This document shows positions 6,501 to 12,158 of a stretch of DNA of 12,158 bases, piece by piece. The DNA lies in contig JAZBPO010000102.1 of NCBI GenBank assembly GCA_036351675.1, forward strand, positions 1 through 12,158, in the 5' to 3' direction. Below the pieces are notes generated by a model. That model did not search any database. It was not told the DNA's origin and worked only from the letters and a program-made list of their open reading frames with translations. A program made the position numbers and the translations under genes. Source of the stretch: JAZBPO01 sp036351675 (GTDB lineage Bacteria > Pseudomonadota > Gammaproteobacteria > Pseudomonadales > Azotimanducaceae). Each line of letters begins with the position of its first letter. Within the stretch, counting starts at the first letter, position 1.

Positions 6501-9500
6501 GGGCGATGTGCTCTTCGACGGGTGGAACGTCGAGGCCTGCCGCGAGCGCATCGAGCGTGCTCATGAGCGTGTCGTGGGCGCCCTCGAGCACCGGCCTCGC
6601 GTCGGCCGGCAGCGTCACACCGAGCCGTTCGTGGGCATCCTGGAGTGCATCCGCCAGTGCAGCGATCCCGCTCTGCCCTGCGCGCCGGGCTCGATTGGAC
6701 AGCTCTGCGAGTTCCGTGCGGAGGGCCTCGACGCGCGATGTGACGCCCGCACGCATCCACTCGCCGAGCACGCTCGCCGCGTCGAGCAGCACATCCACGT
6801 TCTCGGACGAGAAGATCTCGCGCTGGCTGCCGGCGGTGCCCGCGGCCGCGCTGCTGCGGAGTTCCGAGTCGAGGCGGTCGAGGAGCGCCGTCGCAGCGTG
6901 GAGATAGTCCCGGTCGGGCTCGGCGAGCGGCGCTTCGCGACCATTGCTGCGAAGTACCTCGAGGCCTTCCTCTATGCGTTCGAGGCCGCGCTCGACGACG
7001 TCCGAGAGCCGGTCGTCCGCCTCGCGGCGCAGCTCCAGGTAGGCTCTGACCGCCCCCTCCAGCGGTGCCGCGAGCGCGGCCAGCCCCGAATACTCGGCCA
7101 TCGCCGCACTGCCCTTGAGCGTGTGCAGGGCGCGGCGAAGGGCTTCGGAAAGGGGTGCGACGCCCCCCCGGCTACGCGCCTCGGTGACGAAGCCGCGAAT
7201 CACCGCGAGATGTTCCAGGGCCTCCTGCTCGAAGATCCGGAAGACGCCCGCGTCCGCGGCCGACGGAGCGCTCTGCTCCGCGGCGACGGCGCTGTCGGGG
7301 GCGACGTCCGCTTCGACCGGCTCGGTGAGCGCCGCGGGCGCATCGTCGCCGGGCAGCTCGAGCGCTCCGCCGAGATCGAAGTCATCCTCCACCGGGGCGG
7401 TCAGCGAGGACGGCTCGTCCCCGGCGTGCACGTCCGGATCGATGGACTCCTCCGGGGCCCCCGCTGCTTCGGTCGCAGCATCGACCGAAGCGCCCAGATC
7501 GAAGTCGTCTTCCGCCGGCGCCGTCAGCGCCGAAGGCTCGTCTCCGGCCGCGACGCTCGACCCGGGCGCCTCCTCGAGCGCCACCTCCTCCGGCGTCGCG
7601 GTCTCGAGTGCCTCACCGAGATCGAAGTCGTCTTCCACCGGCGCCGTCAGCGCCGAGGGCTCGTCGCCGGCCGTGACGTCCGACACGGACGCCTCCTCGA
7701 GCACCGCCTCCTCCGGCGTCGCGGTCTCGGGCGCCTCACCGAGATCGAAGTCCTCTTCCACGGGCGCCGTCAGCGCCGAAGGCTCGTCTTCGGCGTCGAC
7801 CCCGGCCGACATCGGAACTTCCGTCACGTCACCGAGATCGAAGTCGTCTTCCACCGGCGCGGTGTGCGAGGAGGGTTCGTCGGCCGGCGGTGCCTGCGCA
7901 GCCTCGGTGTCGGGCAGCGGCACGCTCTCGAGGTCCTCGGCACTGCCCCCGGAAGCGAGCAGATCGGCTCGCTCCATCCAGGGGGTGACGTCGATCTCGG
8001 GTGCGCGCTGTTCGGCGAACGCGACGCGAAGCTGCGGGATCCGAGCGCGCGCGGACTCGACGAGGTCCACCACCGCCGGTGATGCGTCGATGGTGCCGTC
8101 GATCACGCGATTGAGCATGTTCTCGATGGACCAGGCGAGTTCGCCGATGACGCTGGCGCCGACCATCCGACCGCTGCCCTTCAGCGTGTGCCAGGCGCGC
8201 CGCAGCTCGCTCAGTGCGTCGCTGTCGTCCCGGCGGGCGCTCCAGACCGGCAACGCCGCGTCCATGTTCTCCAGGACCTCGACGACCTCTTCCTGGAAGA
8301 TCTCGAGGATCTCCTCGTCGATGAGGGCGTCTTCCTCCTCGCCGGCCGGCGCAGGCGCATCCGCTGCCGCGCTCGACTCGGGGCGTGCCGTCTCTTCGGG
8401 CGGCACTGCCGCAGGCGCCGTGTCGGCGACGTCATCGCCGGCGGGGGTCGATTCCGCTTCGCTCGGCGCGCCGGCCTCGAGCTCCGCAGCGGACGCGCGG
8501 GCAGCGTCGACGCCCCCGGCAAGATCCGCGGTCACGTCCTGCGGCATCTCCTCCGGAGCGCGCACGTACGTGGCGTCGAGATCCTCGTCGGCGGCGAGAT
8601 CGAAGTCCGGGTGCTCGACCGGCGGCAACGCGTCCGGCTCTTCCGGCGCGCGCACGGCTGTGGCGTCCAGGTCCTCGTCGGCGGCGAGATCGAACTCGTC
8701 GCTCTCCACCCGCTCGACCTGTGGCATCTCCTCCGGCGCGCGCACGTCCGTGGCGTCCAGATCCTCGTCGGCGGCGAGATCGAAGTCGTCGAGTTCCATC
8801 CGCTCGACGGGGGGCATCTCCTCAGGTGCGCGCACGTCGGTCGCGCCGAGATCCTCGTCGAGGGAAAGATCGAACGCCTCGGTCTGCGTTCGCTCGACCG
8901 GCGCCGCCTCTGCCCGCCCCCGCGCGTCCGTTGCGTCGAGATCATCGTCGGCGGCGCCTTCCAGCGCCGCGTCTTCTCCGGAAAGACGCTCCTCGGGCGA
9001 GCCGACGTCGGGGAGTTCCAGATCGGCTTCGGTGATCTCGAGATCGTCGACGAAGGCCGCATCGCCCTCGAGTACGCCGCCGGGCATGGGCGCCGCGCCG
9101 GTCGCTTCTCCCGGGCGCAACAGCGAGATGCTCTCCTCGGCGATCTCGAGAAGCCGCGGGTCGGGGATCACCCGGTCCTCGATGAGGCGTTCGAGGTAGT
9201 AGTCGATACTGGTGATCGCGTCGGCGAGGTTGTCGAGCCGCTGCCATTCGGGCACGAGGAGCGGCTTCAACACCTCGTCGTCGACGTAGAGCCGCGCCTG
9301 GTCCACGAGCGCGGCCGCCCGCTCCAGCGGGACCAGCTCGAGCACGCTGCGCACGCTCGTGAGCGTGTCCGGCACGGCCGAGAGATGACTGTGCTCCCAG
9401 TCCGAGGCGATGAAGTCGACGATCCCCTGCTTGACGGCTTCGAGGGACGCTCGCGCCTCCTTCAGGACTGCGGTCTGGGCATCGGAAAGAGAGCCCGGCA

Positions 9501-10719
9501 TGCCGTCGGCGTCGTCGCTCTCGATACCCGCGAGACGCATGAGCTCGCCGTCGACGAAGAGCACGGCACTGGCCACTTCCATGACCGCCTCGTCATCGAC
9601 GTCCGCAGCGTTCGCCTGGGACTTCAACCAGGCGGACTGCCGCGCCATGGTCTCGCGCAGCTCGTCCAAACCCGCGACCTGCAGGGTCCCGGCGATGCGC
9701 TGGAGGTCGACCCCGAGCGCCGCGAGGTCCTCCACGTCGGAGACGCTCCCGCGCACGAAGAGGTCGAGACGGTCACGAACGCCGCCGAGTTCCTCGTGCA
9801 GCGCCGCCGCGACGACCGCGATGGTGTCCTCGTCCGCTCCGATCGGCTCTGCGCGTTCGGTTCCCGCCGCGCTGGACAGGCTCGCACGCAGGCCTGCGAG
9901 GCGCGGCGAATCGTGCGAGGAAGCCTCGACGATCGCCCTCAGGCCATCGAAGAGCCGTACGGGCGGCTGCGCGACGAGGGTCGCCTCCGCCGCCTGCACG
10001 AGATCCTTGAGCTGCTGATCGAGGCCACGGAGCAGGGGCAGGTGGACCTTCGGGTCATCGCCGGCCGCGCCGCCCGCTTCCATGGCACCCGCCGCGACAC
10101 TCCACAGGGACCGCAGCGGCGATGCGGGAACGAGCTGCTCGAGTCGCGAGAAGGCCTTGTCGAAGAAGCGGTACATCTTCTCCGGCGGCTGCGTATCGCG
10201 CAGCAGGGCGACCATGGCCTTCTGAAAGGCGGCGCGGACCTTGCGCACCTCTTCCGGCCCCCGGCCGCTCAGGTACGCAGTGATCGCCGCCGGATCGACG
10301 GCGAGCTCCCCGGGCCGGGACAGCGCGGCCTCGCCGCGGGCGACGCGCATGCGATCGATGAGCAGCGCGTGGACGCGCGGGTCGTCCTCGGCGCCGCGAT
10401 GGACCCGATTGAGGTGCGAGGGCAGCTGCAGGATGCCCTCCATGAGCGCTTCCTGAGCACGATCGCCGTCCGCGACGGACTGATTCAGGAGCGCCTGGGC
10501 CAGGGCCTCCATCTCTCCCGCGAGCGTCGCCGCACCGGAGAGTTCGACCATCTGCAGCGTGCCGTTGACCTGGTGGAGGCTAGTCAGGCACTGCCGCGCC
10601 AGCGTGATGTCGTCGGGGTGATCGGCGTAGGACTCGAGCGCCTCGCGCGCACGATCCAGCGTGTCCTCGATCTCGCCCTTGACCCAGTCGAGGGCCATGA
10701 AACTCCGCGTTTCACTCAT
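3583..10719 (-). CDS. chpA: Giant CheA-type hybrid histidine kinase of the type IV pilus chemosensory system
   Basis: ChpA (PilL) is the kinase of the Pil-Chp pathway; it passes phosphate to the PilG/PilH regulators that control twitching and surface responses. This copy is 2378 aa (2472 in P. aeruginosa). The N-terminus (ALDWVKGEI...LHQVNGTLQMVE, His49) is typical of ChpA. A second such segment has Gln340 in place of the histidine, and a weak third lies near 440-520. Four canonical Hpt domains with HTLKG follow: His844, His1199, His1474 and His1646. A degenerate Hpt-like helix bundle without His lies near 1310-1390. Acidic linkers with tandem repeats occupy 590-729 and 947-1142, and Pro/Ala linkers lie before and after the last Hpt. 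Next come a dimerisation helix pair (about 1770-1880), an ATPase domain (N box HMLRNAVDHG, Asn1968; G boxes DDGAGID and GRGVGMDVV), a CheW domain (about 2097-2240) and a C-terminal receiver (Asp2266/2267, phospho-acceptor Asp2310, Lys2362). All catalytic motifs look intact. AGGGG lies 5 nt before the ATG; Met8 is an alternative start. Confidence 0.96.
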   Translation of the reverse strand: MSETRSFMALDWVKGEIEDTLDRAREALESYADHPDDITLARQCLTSLHQVNGTLQMVELSGAATLAGEMEALAQALLNQSVADGDRAQEALMEGILQLPSHLNRVHRGAEDDPRVHALLIDRMRVARGEAALSRPGELAVDPAAITAYLSGRGPEEVRKVRAAFQKAMVALLRDTQPPEKMYRFFDKAFSRLEQLVPASPLRSLWSVAAGAMEAGGAAGDDPKVHLPLLRGLDQQLKDLVQAAEATLVAQPPVRLFDGLRAIVEASSHDSPRLAGLRASLSSAAGTERAEPIGADEDTIAVVAAALHEELGGVRDRLDLFVRGSVSDVEDLAALGVDLQRIAGTLQVAGLDELRETMARQSAWLKSQANAADVDDEAVMEVASAVLFVDGELMRLAGIESDDADGMPGSLSDAQTAVLKEARASLEAVKQGIVDFIASDWEHSHLSAVPDTLTSVRSVLELVPLERAAALVDQARLYVDDEVLKPLLVPEWQRLDNLADAITSIDYYLERLIEDRVIPDPRLLEIAEESISLLRPGEATGAAPMPGGVLEGDAAFVDDLEITEADLELPDVGSPEERLSGEDAALEGAADDDLDATDARGRAEAAPVERTQTEAFDLSLDEDLGATDVRAPEEMPPVERMELDDFDLAADEDLDATDVRAPEEMPQVERVESDEFDLAADEDLDATAVRAPEEPDALPPVEHPDFDLAADEDLDATYVRAPEEMPQDVTADLAGGVDAARASAAELEAGAPSEAESTPAGDDVADTAPAAVPPEETARPESSAAADAPAPAGEEEDALIDEEILEIFQEEVVEVLENMDAALPVWSARRDDSDALSELRRAWHTLKGSGRMVGASVIGELAWSIENMLNRVIDGTIDASPAVVDLVESARARIPQLRVAFAEQRAPEIDVTPWMERADLLASGGSAEDLESVPLPDTEAAQAPPADEPSSHTAPVEDDFDLGDVTEVPMSAGVDAEDEPSALTAPVEEDFDLGEAPETATPEEAVLEEASVSDVTAGDEPSALTAPVEDDFDLGEALETATPEEVALEEAPGSSVAAGDEPSALTAPAEDDFDLGASVDAATEAAGAPEESIDPDVHAGDEPSSLTAPVEDDFDLGGALELPGDDAPAALTEPVEADVAPDSAVAAEQSAPSAADAGVFRIFEQEALEHLAVIRGFVTEARSRGGVAPLSEALRRALHTLKGSAAMAEYSGLAALAAPLEGAVRAYLELRREADDRLSDVVERGLERIEEGLEVLRSNGREAPLAEPDRDYLHAATALLDRLDSELRSSAAAGTAGSQREIFSSENVDVLLDAASVLGEWMRAGVTSRVEALRTELAELSNRARRAGQSGIAALADALQDAHERLGVTLPADARPVLEGAHDTLMSTLDALAAGLDVPPVEEHIAQLRSLGTASTPDAAQQIRESVAGLDLDPEMVEIFFEEADEILEAIEGALEAWPAGDASAADQIMRSLHTLKGGARMAGLTGLGDEAHHLETWIGERRASADGAFFRALRERADVMAEHVAMLRRGEVVVRDVAGEGAGQGAATEAPRPMPEGEPAPAIEELPAAPPPAAEPASPAPVESTPASAMEADIDDDVAETDPEILALFLEEAAELTEILDGSLQGWRDEPGNEIHMESVLRALHTLKGGARMAGLMALGERVHELEARIIERHGSSEDLDAEFLARVQTDMDALSGRIAGLSADSGDAAGVEPVEPIEVEPPLTAIDTTVLPPAPPAPPPASPPVPTPAKAADVEAASPMRESAKDAPQEMIRVSAGLLDELVNLAGETSIMRGRVQQQISDFGGSLDELSATIERLRDQVRRLDSEAQEQLLSKQEAFDRAERAGYEDFDPLEMDRYTQLQELTRTLAESASDITDLRDTLAERLRDTDTLLVQQGRINTELQEGLMRTRMVPFARLLPRLKRIVRQVGRELGKPVDLVVENAEGELDRNVLERMIAPLEHMLRNAVDHGLETPEARSDAGKPPQGTVRLRLDRDGGDILVQVADDGAGIDVAGVRAKAVERGLLEPDAKVSDAEILSFIMAAGFSTAKSVTQISGRGVGMDVVNSEVKQLGGTISIASKLGEGTTFTVRLPFTVSVNRALMVQVGNDVLAVPLNGIEGIVRVSPAQLASKYESGAGASFSYAGRDYALSYLGEWLGDPRRVPQDVPSIPIIMVRSGNLARAVHVDSIAGSREIVVKSLGAQFAGVGGISGATIMGDGSVVVILDLPALLRTTSTTLDLQGASDDLYGTGEESAGPTHVMVVDDSVTVRKVTTRLLERKGYRVSVAKDGVEAVAALAEEKPDVMLLDIEMPRMDGFEVATHVRNEAGLSALPIVMITSRTGEKHRERAEAIGVNRFLGKPFQEVELLAEIEMLTS
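7294..7881 (-). repeat. Tandem 41-aa acidic repeats in the ChpA linker between Hpt domains
   Basis: Residues 947-1142 of ChpA contain five in-frame units that begin DEPSALTAPVEDDFDLG or a close variant, at residues 947, 978, 1019, 1060 and 1101. A worn sixth (AALTEPVEAD) starts at 1127. The three middle units are each exactly 41 codons (123 bp); the first is 31 and the fifth 26. The first part of each unit is nearly fixed, while the second part (ETATPEE...) drifts. The block joins the Hpt domains of His844 and His1199. It is rich in Asp, Glu, Ala and Pro and is expected to be disordered. Confidence 0.9.
8533..8952 (-). repeat. Tandem 30-aa acidic repeats in the ChpA linker before the first canonical Hpt
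   Basis: Residues 590-729 of ChpA hold five units in exact 30-codon (90-bp) register, beginning at 590, 620, 650, 680 and 710. The consensus is ADEDLDATDVRAPEEMP, then VER, then a DEFDLA ending; the fifth unit stops after EEMPQDV. Units 2 to 5 are the most alike and the first is the most diverged. The DNA repeats too: a stretch like GCGGCGAGATCGAA recurs on the plus strand every 90 bp. The block is strongly acidic and likely disordered. Confidence 0.9.
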
Positions 10720-10723
10720 GGCG

Positions 10724-10729
10724 TCCCCT
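10724..10729 (-). promoter_or_regulatory. Shine-Dalgarno site of chpA
   Basis: On the minus strand AGGGGA ends 4 nt before the ATG at 10719. This favours that ATG over the in-frame Met codon seven residues later. The 47-bp pilJ-chpA spacer (10720-10766) shows nothing else of note, so chpA is most likely read from the pilI-pilJ transcript. Confidence 0.65.
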
Positions 10730-10766
10730 GTCCGGTCGCGCTGGAGGTCTCATGCGCCAAGGCTCC

Positions 10767-12050
10767 TCAGGCGGCACTCGGCTCGATGCGCAGCGTGGCG
10801 CCGCCACCCTGAGCCGTGGCGCCTTCCGGCAACTTGAAGCCCTCGACGGAGTTGCGCATCTCGTCTGCCATGACGGCGAGCTCACCGATGGATCGGGCCG
10901 TCGCTTCCGTGCCAGAGCTCGTGTTGCTCGTGATGTCCTGGATGACCGCCATGGTGCTGGAGATCTGGCCGGCGGTGGCCGCCTGCTGCCGGGCCGCGTC
11001 GGAGATGCTCTGGATGAGTTCGGCGAGGTTCTTCGAGGTCCCTTCGATCTCCTCGAGAGCGACGCCGGCGTCCTGCGCTAGGCGAGCACCCTGCACCACC
11101 TCGGTGGTCGTCTGCTCCATGGAGATGACCGCCTCGTTGGTGTCGGACTGGATCGTCTTCACCAGGGCCGAGATCTGCTTCGTGGCCGCAGCGGAGCGCT
11201 CGGCGAGGCGCTGGACCTCGTCCGCGACGACCGCGAAGCCACGCCCCGCATCCCCGGCCATGGAGGCCTGGATGGCAGCGTTGAGCGAGAGGATGTTGGT
11301 CTGATCCGCGATGTCGTTGATGAGCGAGACGATGTCGCCGATCTCCTGGGAGGACTCGCCGAGGCGCTTGATCCGCTTCGAGGTCTCCTGGATCTGGTCA
11401 CGAATCCGGTCCATGCCGTTGATCGTGTTGCGCACGACGGCGCCGCCCTTGCTCGCGATCTCCACGGCGCGCTCGGCCACGGCTGCGGACTCGCTGGCGT
11501 TCATGGATACCTGATCGATGGACGTCGCCATGTCGTTGATGGCGGTGGAGGCGCCGCTGATCTCGCGCGCCTGATTCTCCGAGGCGTTGGCCAGATTCTT
11601 GGCGGTGCCCTGGGTCTCCGACGCCGCCGACGCCACCTGCAAGGAGATGCGGTTGATGTTCGAGACCAGACCGCGCATCTGGTCGATGGCGAAGTTGATC
11701 GAGTCGGCGATGGCGCCCGTGAAGTTCTCGGTCACGGAGGCCTGCACGCGGAGGTCACCGTCCGCGAGATCGGCGAGCTCGTCGAGCAGCTGCAGGATCG
11801 CCTCCTGATTGCGCACGTTCTGCTCTGCCTGATCCTTCAGTCGCGCCTGGCCGTCGCGGATCATGAGCCAGGCGATCGCCAGGGCCGAGATCATGCCGAC
11901 CAGGGCGACCAGGAGGCCGAGGTTGAAACCGCTACCCCAGAAGGCCCAACCCATGCCGCCTGCCGCGATGGTGATCATGAGCACGAGGATCGGCAGCAGT
12001 ACGCCGCTACCGCCCCCTGACTGTCCGCCGACACCGCTCCTGCTGTTCAT
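10767..12050 (-). CDS. pilJ: PilJ-type methyl-accepting chemotaxis protein without a periplasmic sensor domain
   Basis: PilJ is the inner-membrane chemoreceptor that drives the ChpA kinase in type IV pilus control. This product has 427 aa. After a Gly/Ser-rich start come two hydrophobic helices at about 17-38 and 44-64, separated by only about five residues. A HAMP-like segment typical of PilJ follows (LADLADGDLRVQASVTENFTGAIADSIN, about 91-118), then long coiled-coil helices around a signalling tip at about 237-290. The tip reads LNAAIQASMAGDAGRGFAVV, in which IQASMAG replaces the IEAARAG of ordinary chemoreceptors, as in other PilJ proteins. P. aeruginosa PilJ is about 680 aa with a periplasmic part of roughly 250 aa; here that part is missing while the cytoplasmic half is complete. 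No frameshift is visible. There is no C-terminal CheR-tethering pentapeptide. A GGAG ribosome site lies 8 nt before the ATG. It sits 45 bp after pilI and 47 bp before chpA, with no pilK between. Confidence 0.92.
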   Translation of the reverse strand: MNSRSGVGGQSGGGSGVLLPILVLMITIAAGGMGWAFWGSGFNLGLLVALVGMISALAIAWLMIRDGQARLKDQAEQNVRNQEAILQLLDELADLADGDLRVQASVTENFTGAIADSINFAIDQMRGLVSNINRISLQVASAASETQGTAKNLANASENQAREISGASTAINDMATSIDQVSMNASESAAVAERAVEIASKGGAVVRNTINGMDRIRDQIQETSKRIKRLGESSQEIGDIVSLINDIADQTNILSLNAAIQASMAGDAGRGFAVVADEVQRLAERSAAATKQISALVKTIQSDTNEAVISMEQTTTEVVQGARLAQDAGVALEEIEGTSKNLAELIQSISDAARQQAATAGQISSTMAVIQDITSNTSSGTEATARSIGELAVMADEMRNSVEGFKLPEGATAQGGGATLRIEPSAA

Positions 12051-12080
12051 GTCTTCCGCTCCCGAATCACTACGTCCGCA

Positions 12081-12094
12081 CCGGCGATCGCCGG
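12081..12094. repeat. 14-bp perfect palindrome in the pilI-pilJ spacer
   Basis: CCGGCGATCGCCGG is its own reverse complement and starts one base after the pilI stop, in the 45-bp gap before pilJ. In RNA it could form a five-pair GC stem with a GATC loop, which might stabilise or attenuate the message, or it could be a protein site. No T tract follows, so it is not a classical terminator. Confidence 0.6.
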
Positions 12095-12095
12095 C

Positions 12096-12158
12096 TCAGA
12101 CACTCACCTTGAGGAAGGCCGGTTCCTTGACCAGCGCTCCGAGGTCCATCACCCGCCA
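12096..12158 (-). CDS. pilI: C-terminal end of PilI (CheW-like adaptor), cut by the window edge
   Basis: The last 20 codons and TGA stop of a minus-strand gene are present; the rest lies beyond the window. They read WRVMDLGALVKEPAFLKVSV, which resembles the end of PilI as I know it. The CheW-like PilI normally precedes pilJ in Pil-Chp operons, and the position, strand and 45-bp spacing to pilJ fit. The call depends mainly on this context because the fragment is too short for a domain assignment. Confidence 0.7.
   Translation of the reverse strand, partial: WRVMDLGALVKEPAFLKVSV

Noticed and set aside
7294..8952. CRISPR-like array suggested by regular repeats
   Set aside because: The periods are 90 and 123 bp, multiples of three, the repeats are in frame inside ChpA, and the intervening segments are themselves related.
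6148..9199. Further long plus-strand open frames (6148-8082 and 7115-9199) opposite the ChpA repeats
   Set aside because: The apparent repeats in their translations are only the mirror of the ChpA acidic repeats, with long Ser/Ala or Arg/Gly runs and no recognisable fold.
8188..10812. Long plus-strand open frame (874 codons) opposite chpA
   Set aside because: It is antisense to clear ChpA coding sequence. Its translation is rich in Arg, Gly and Val with no domain, as expected when high-GC codons are read on the other strand.
12085..12092. GCGATCGC as a cyanobacterial HIP1 element
   Set aside because: I noticed it only as the centre of the larger palindrome, and the genes are gammaproteobacterial in type, not cyanobacterial.

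Overview
The window is high-GC DNA from what looks like a gammaproteobacterium. The evidence is strong G/C bias at third codon positions, a one-carbon gene set (metK, metF, rsmE), and a type IV pilus chemosensory (Pil-Chp) operon built like that of Pseudomonas and its relatives. In Pseudomonas aeruginosa, rsmE, metF and the pilG-chp genes are also in the same neighbourhood. A purple-sulfur-type or halophilic gammaproteobacterium is my guess from protein flavour, not something the sequence proves.

Plus strand, 1-3077. Positions 1-216 are a 3'-truncated copy of the metK coding sequence (MetK residues 51-122). It is followed by about 100 bp of leader with a candidate promoter, then intact metK (319-1482), metF (1497-2339) and rsmE (2343-3077). 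The gaps are 14 bp and 3 bp, so this is very likely one transcription unit. MetK makes S-adenosylmethionine (SAM), MetF makes the methyl-tetrahydrofolate used to remake methionine, and RsmE spends SAM on 16S rRNA. ahcY, often next to metK, is not here.

Minus strand, 3081-12158. Reading right to left, this is a Pil-Chp operon: the last 20 codons of pilI (CheW-like), pilJ (chemoreceptor), chpA (a very large CheA hybrid kinase, 2378 aa) and chpC (second CheW-like adaptor). In the standard model, PilJ signals through the CheW adaptors to ChpA, which phosphorylates response regulators (PilG/PilH, outside the window) that control pilus extension and retraction, twitching and surface sensing. The two transcription units converge with only 3 bp between rsmE and chpC.

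Most notable points. (1) This PilJ has two adjacent membrane helices and no periplasmic sensor domain. (2) No CheR (PilK) or CheB (ChpB) gene lies at the usual places in the operon. (3) ChpA carries two separate families of in-frame tandem acidic repeats (30 aa and 41 aa) that share a DFDL core. (4) A mini-ORF of six codons links the chpA stop to a TTG start of chpC through two overlapping stop/start pairs. (5) The partial metK copy is in frame with full metK and differs from it mostly at silent sites. I see no RNA gene, insertion sequence, CRISPR array or phage gene. Apart from these variations the region is a recognisable housekeeping and motility region, not an evident new system.
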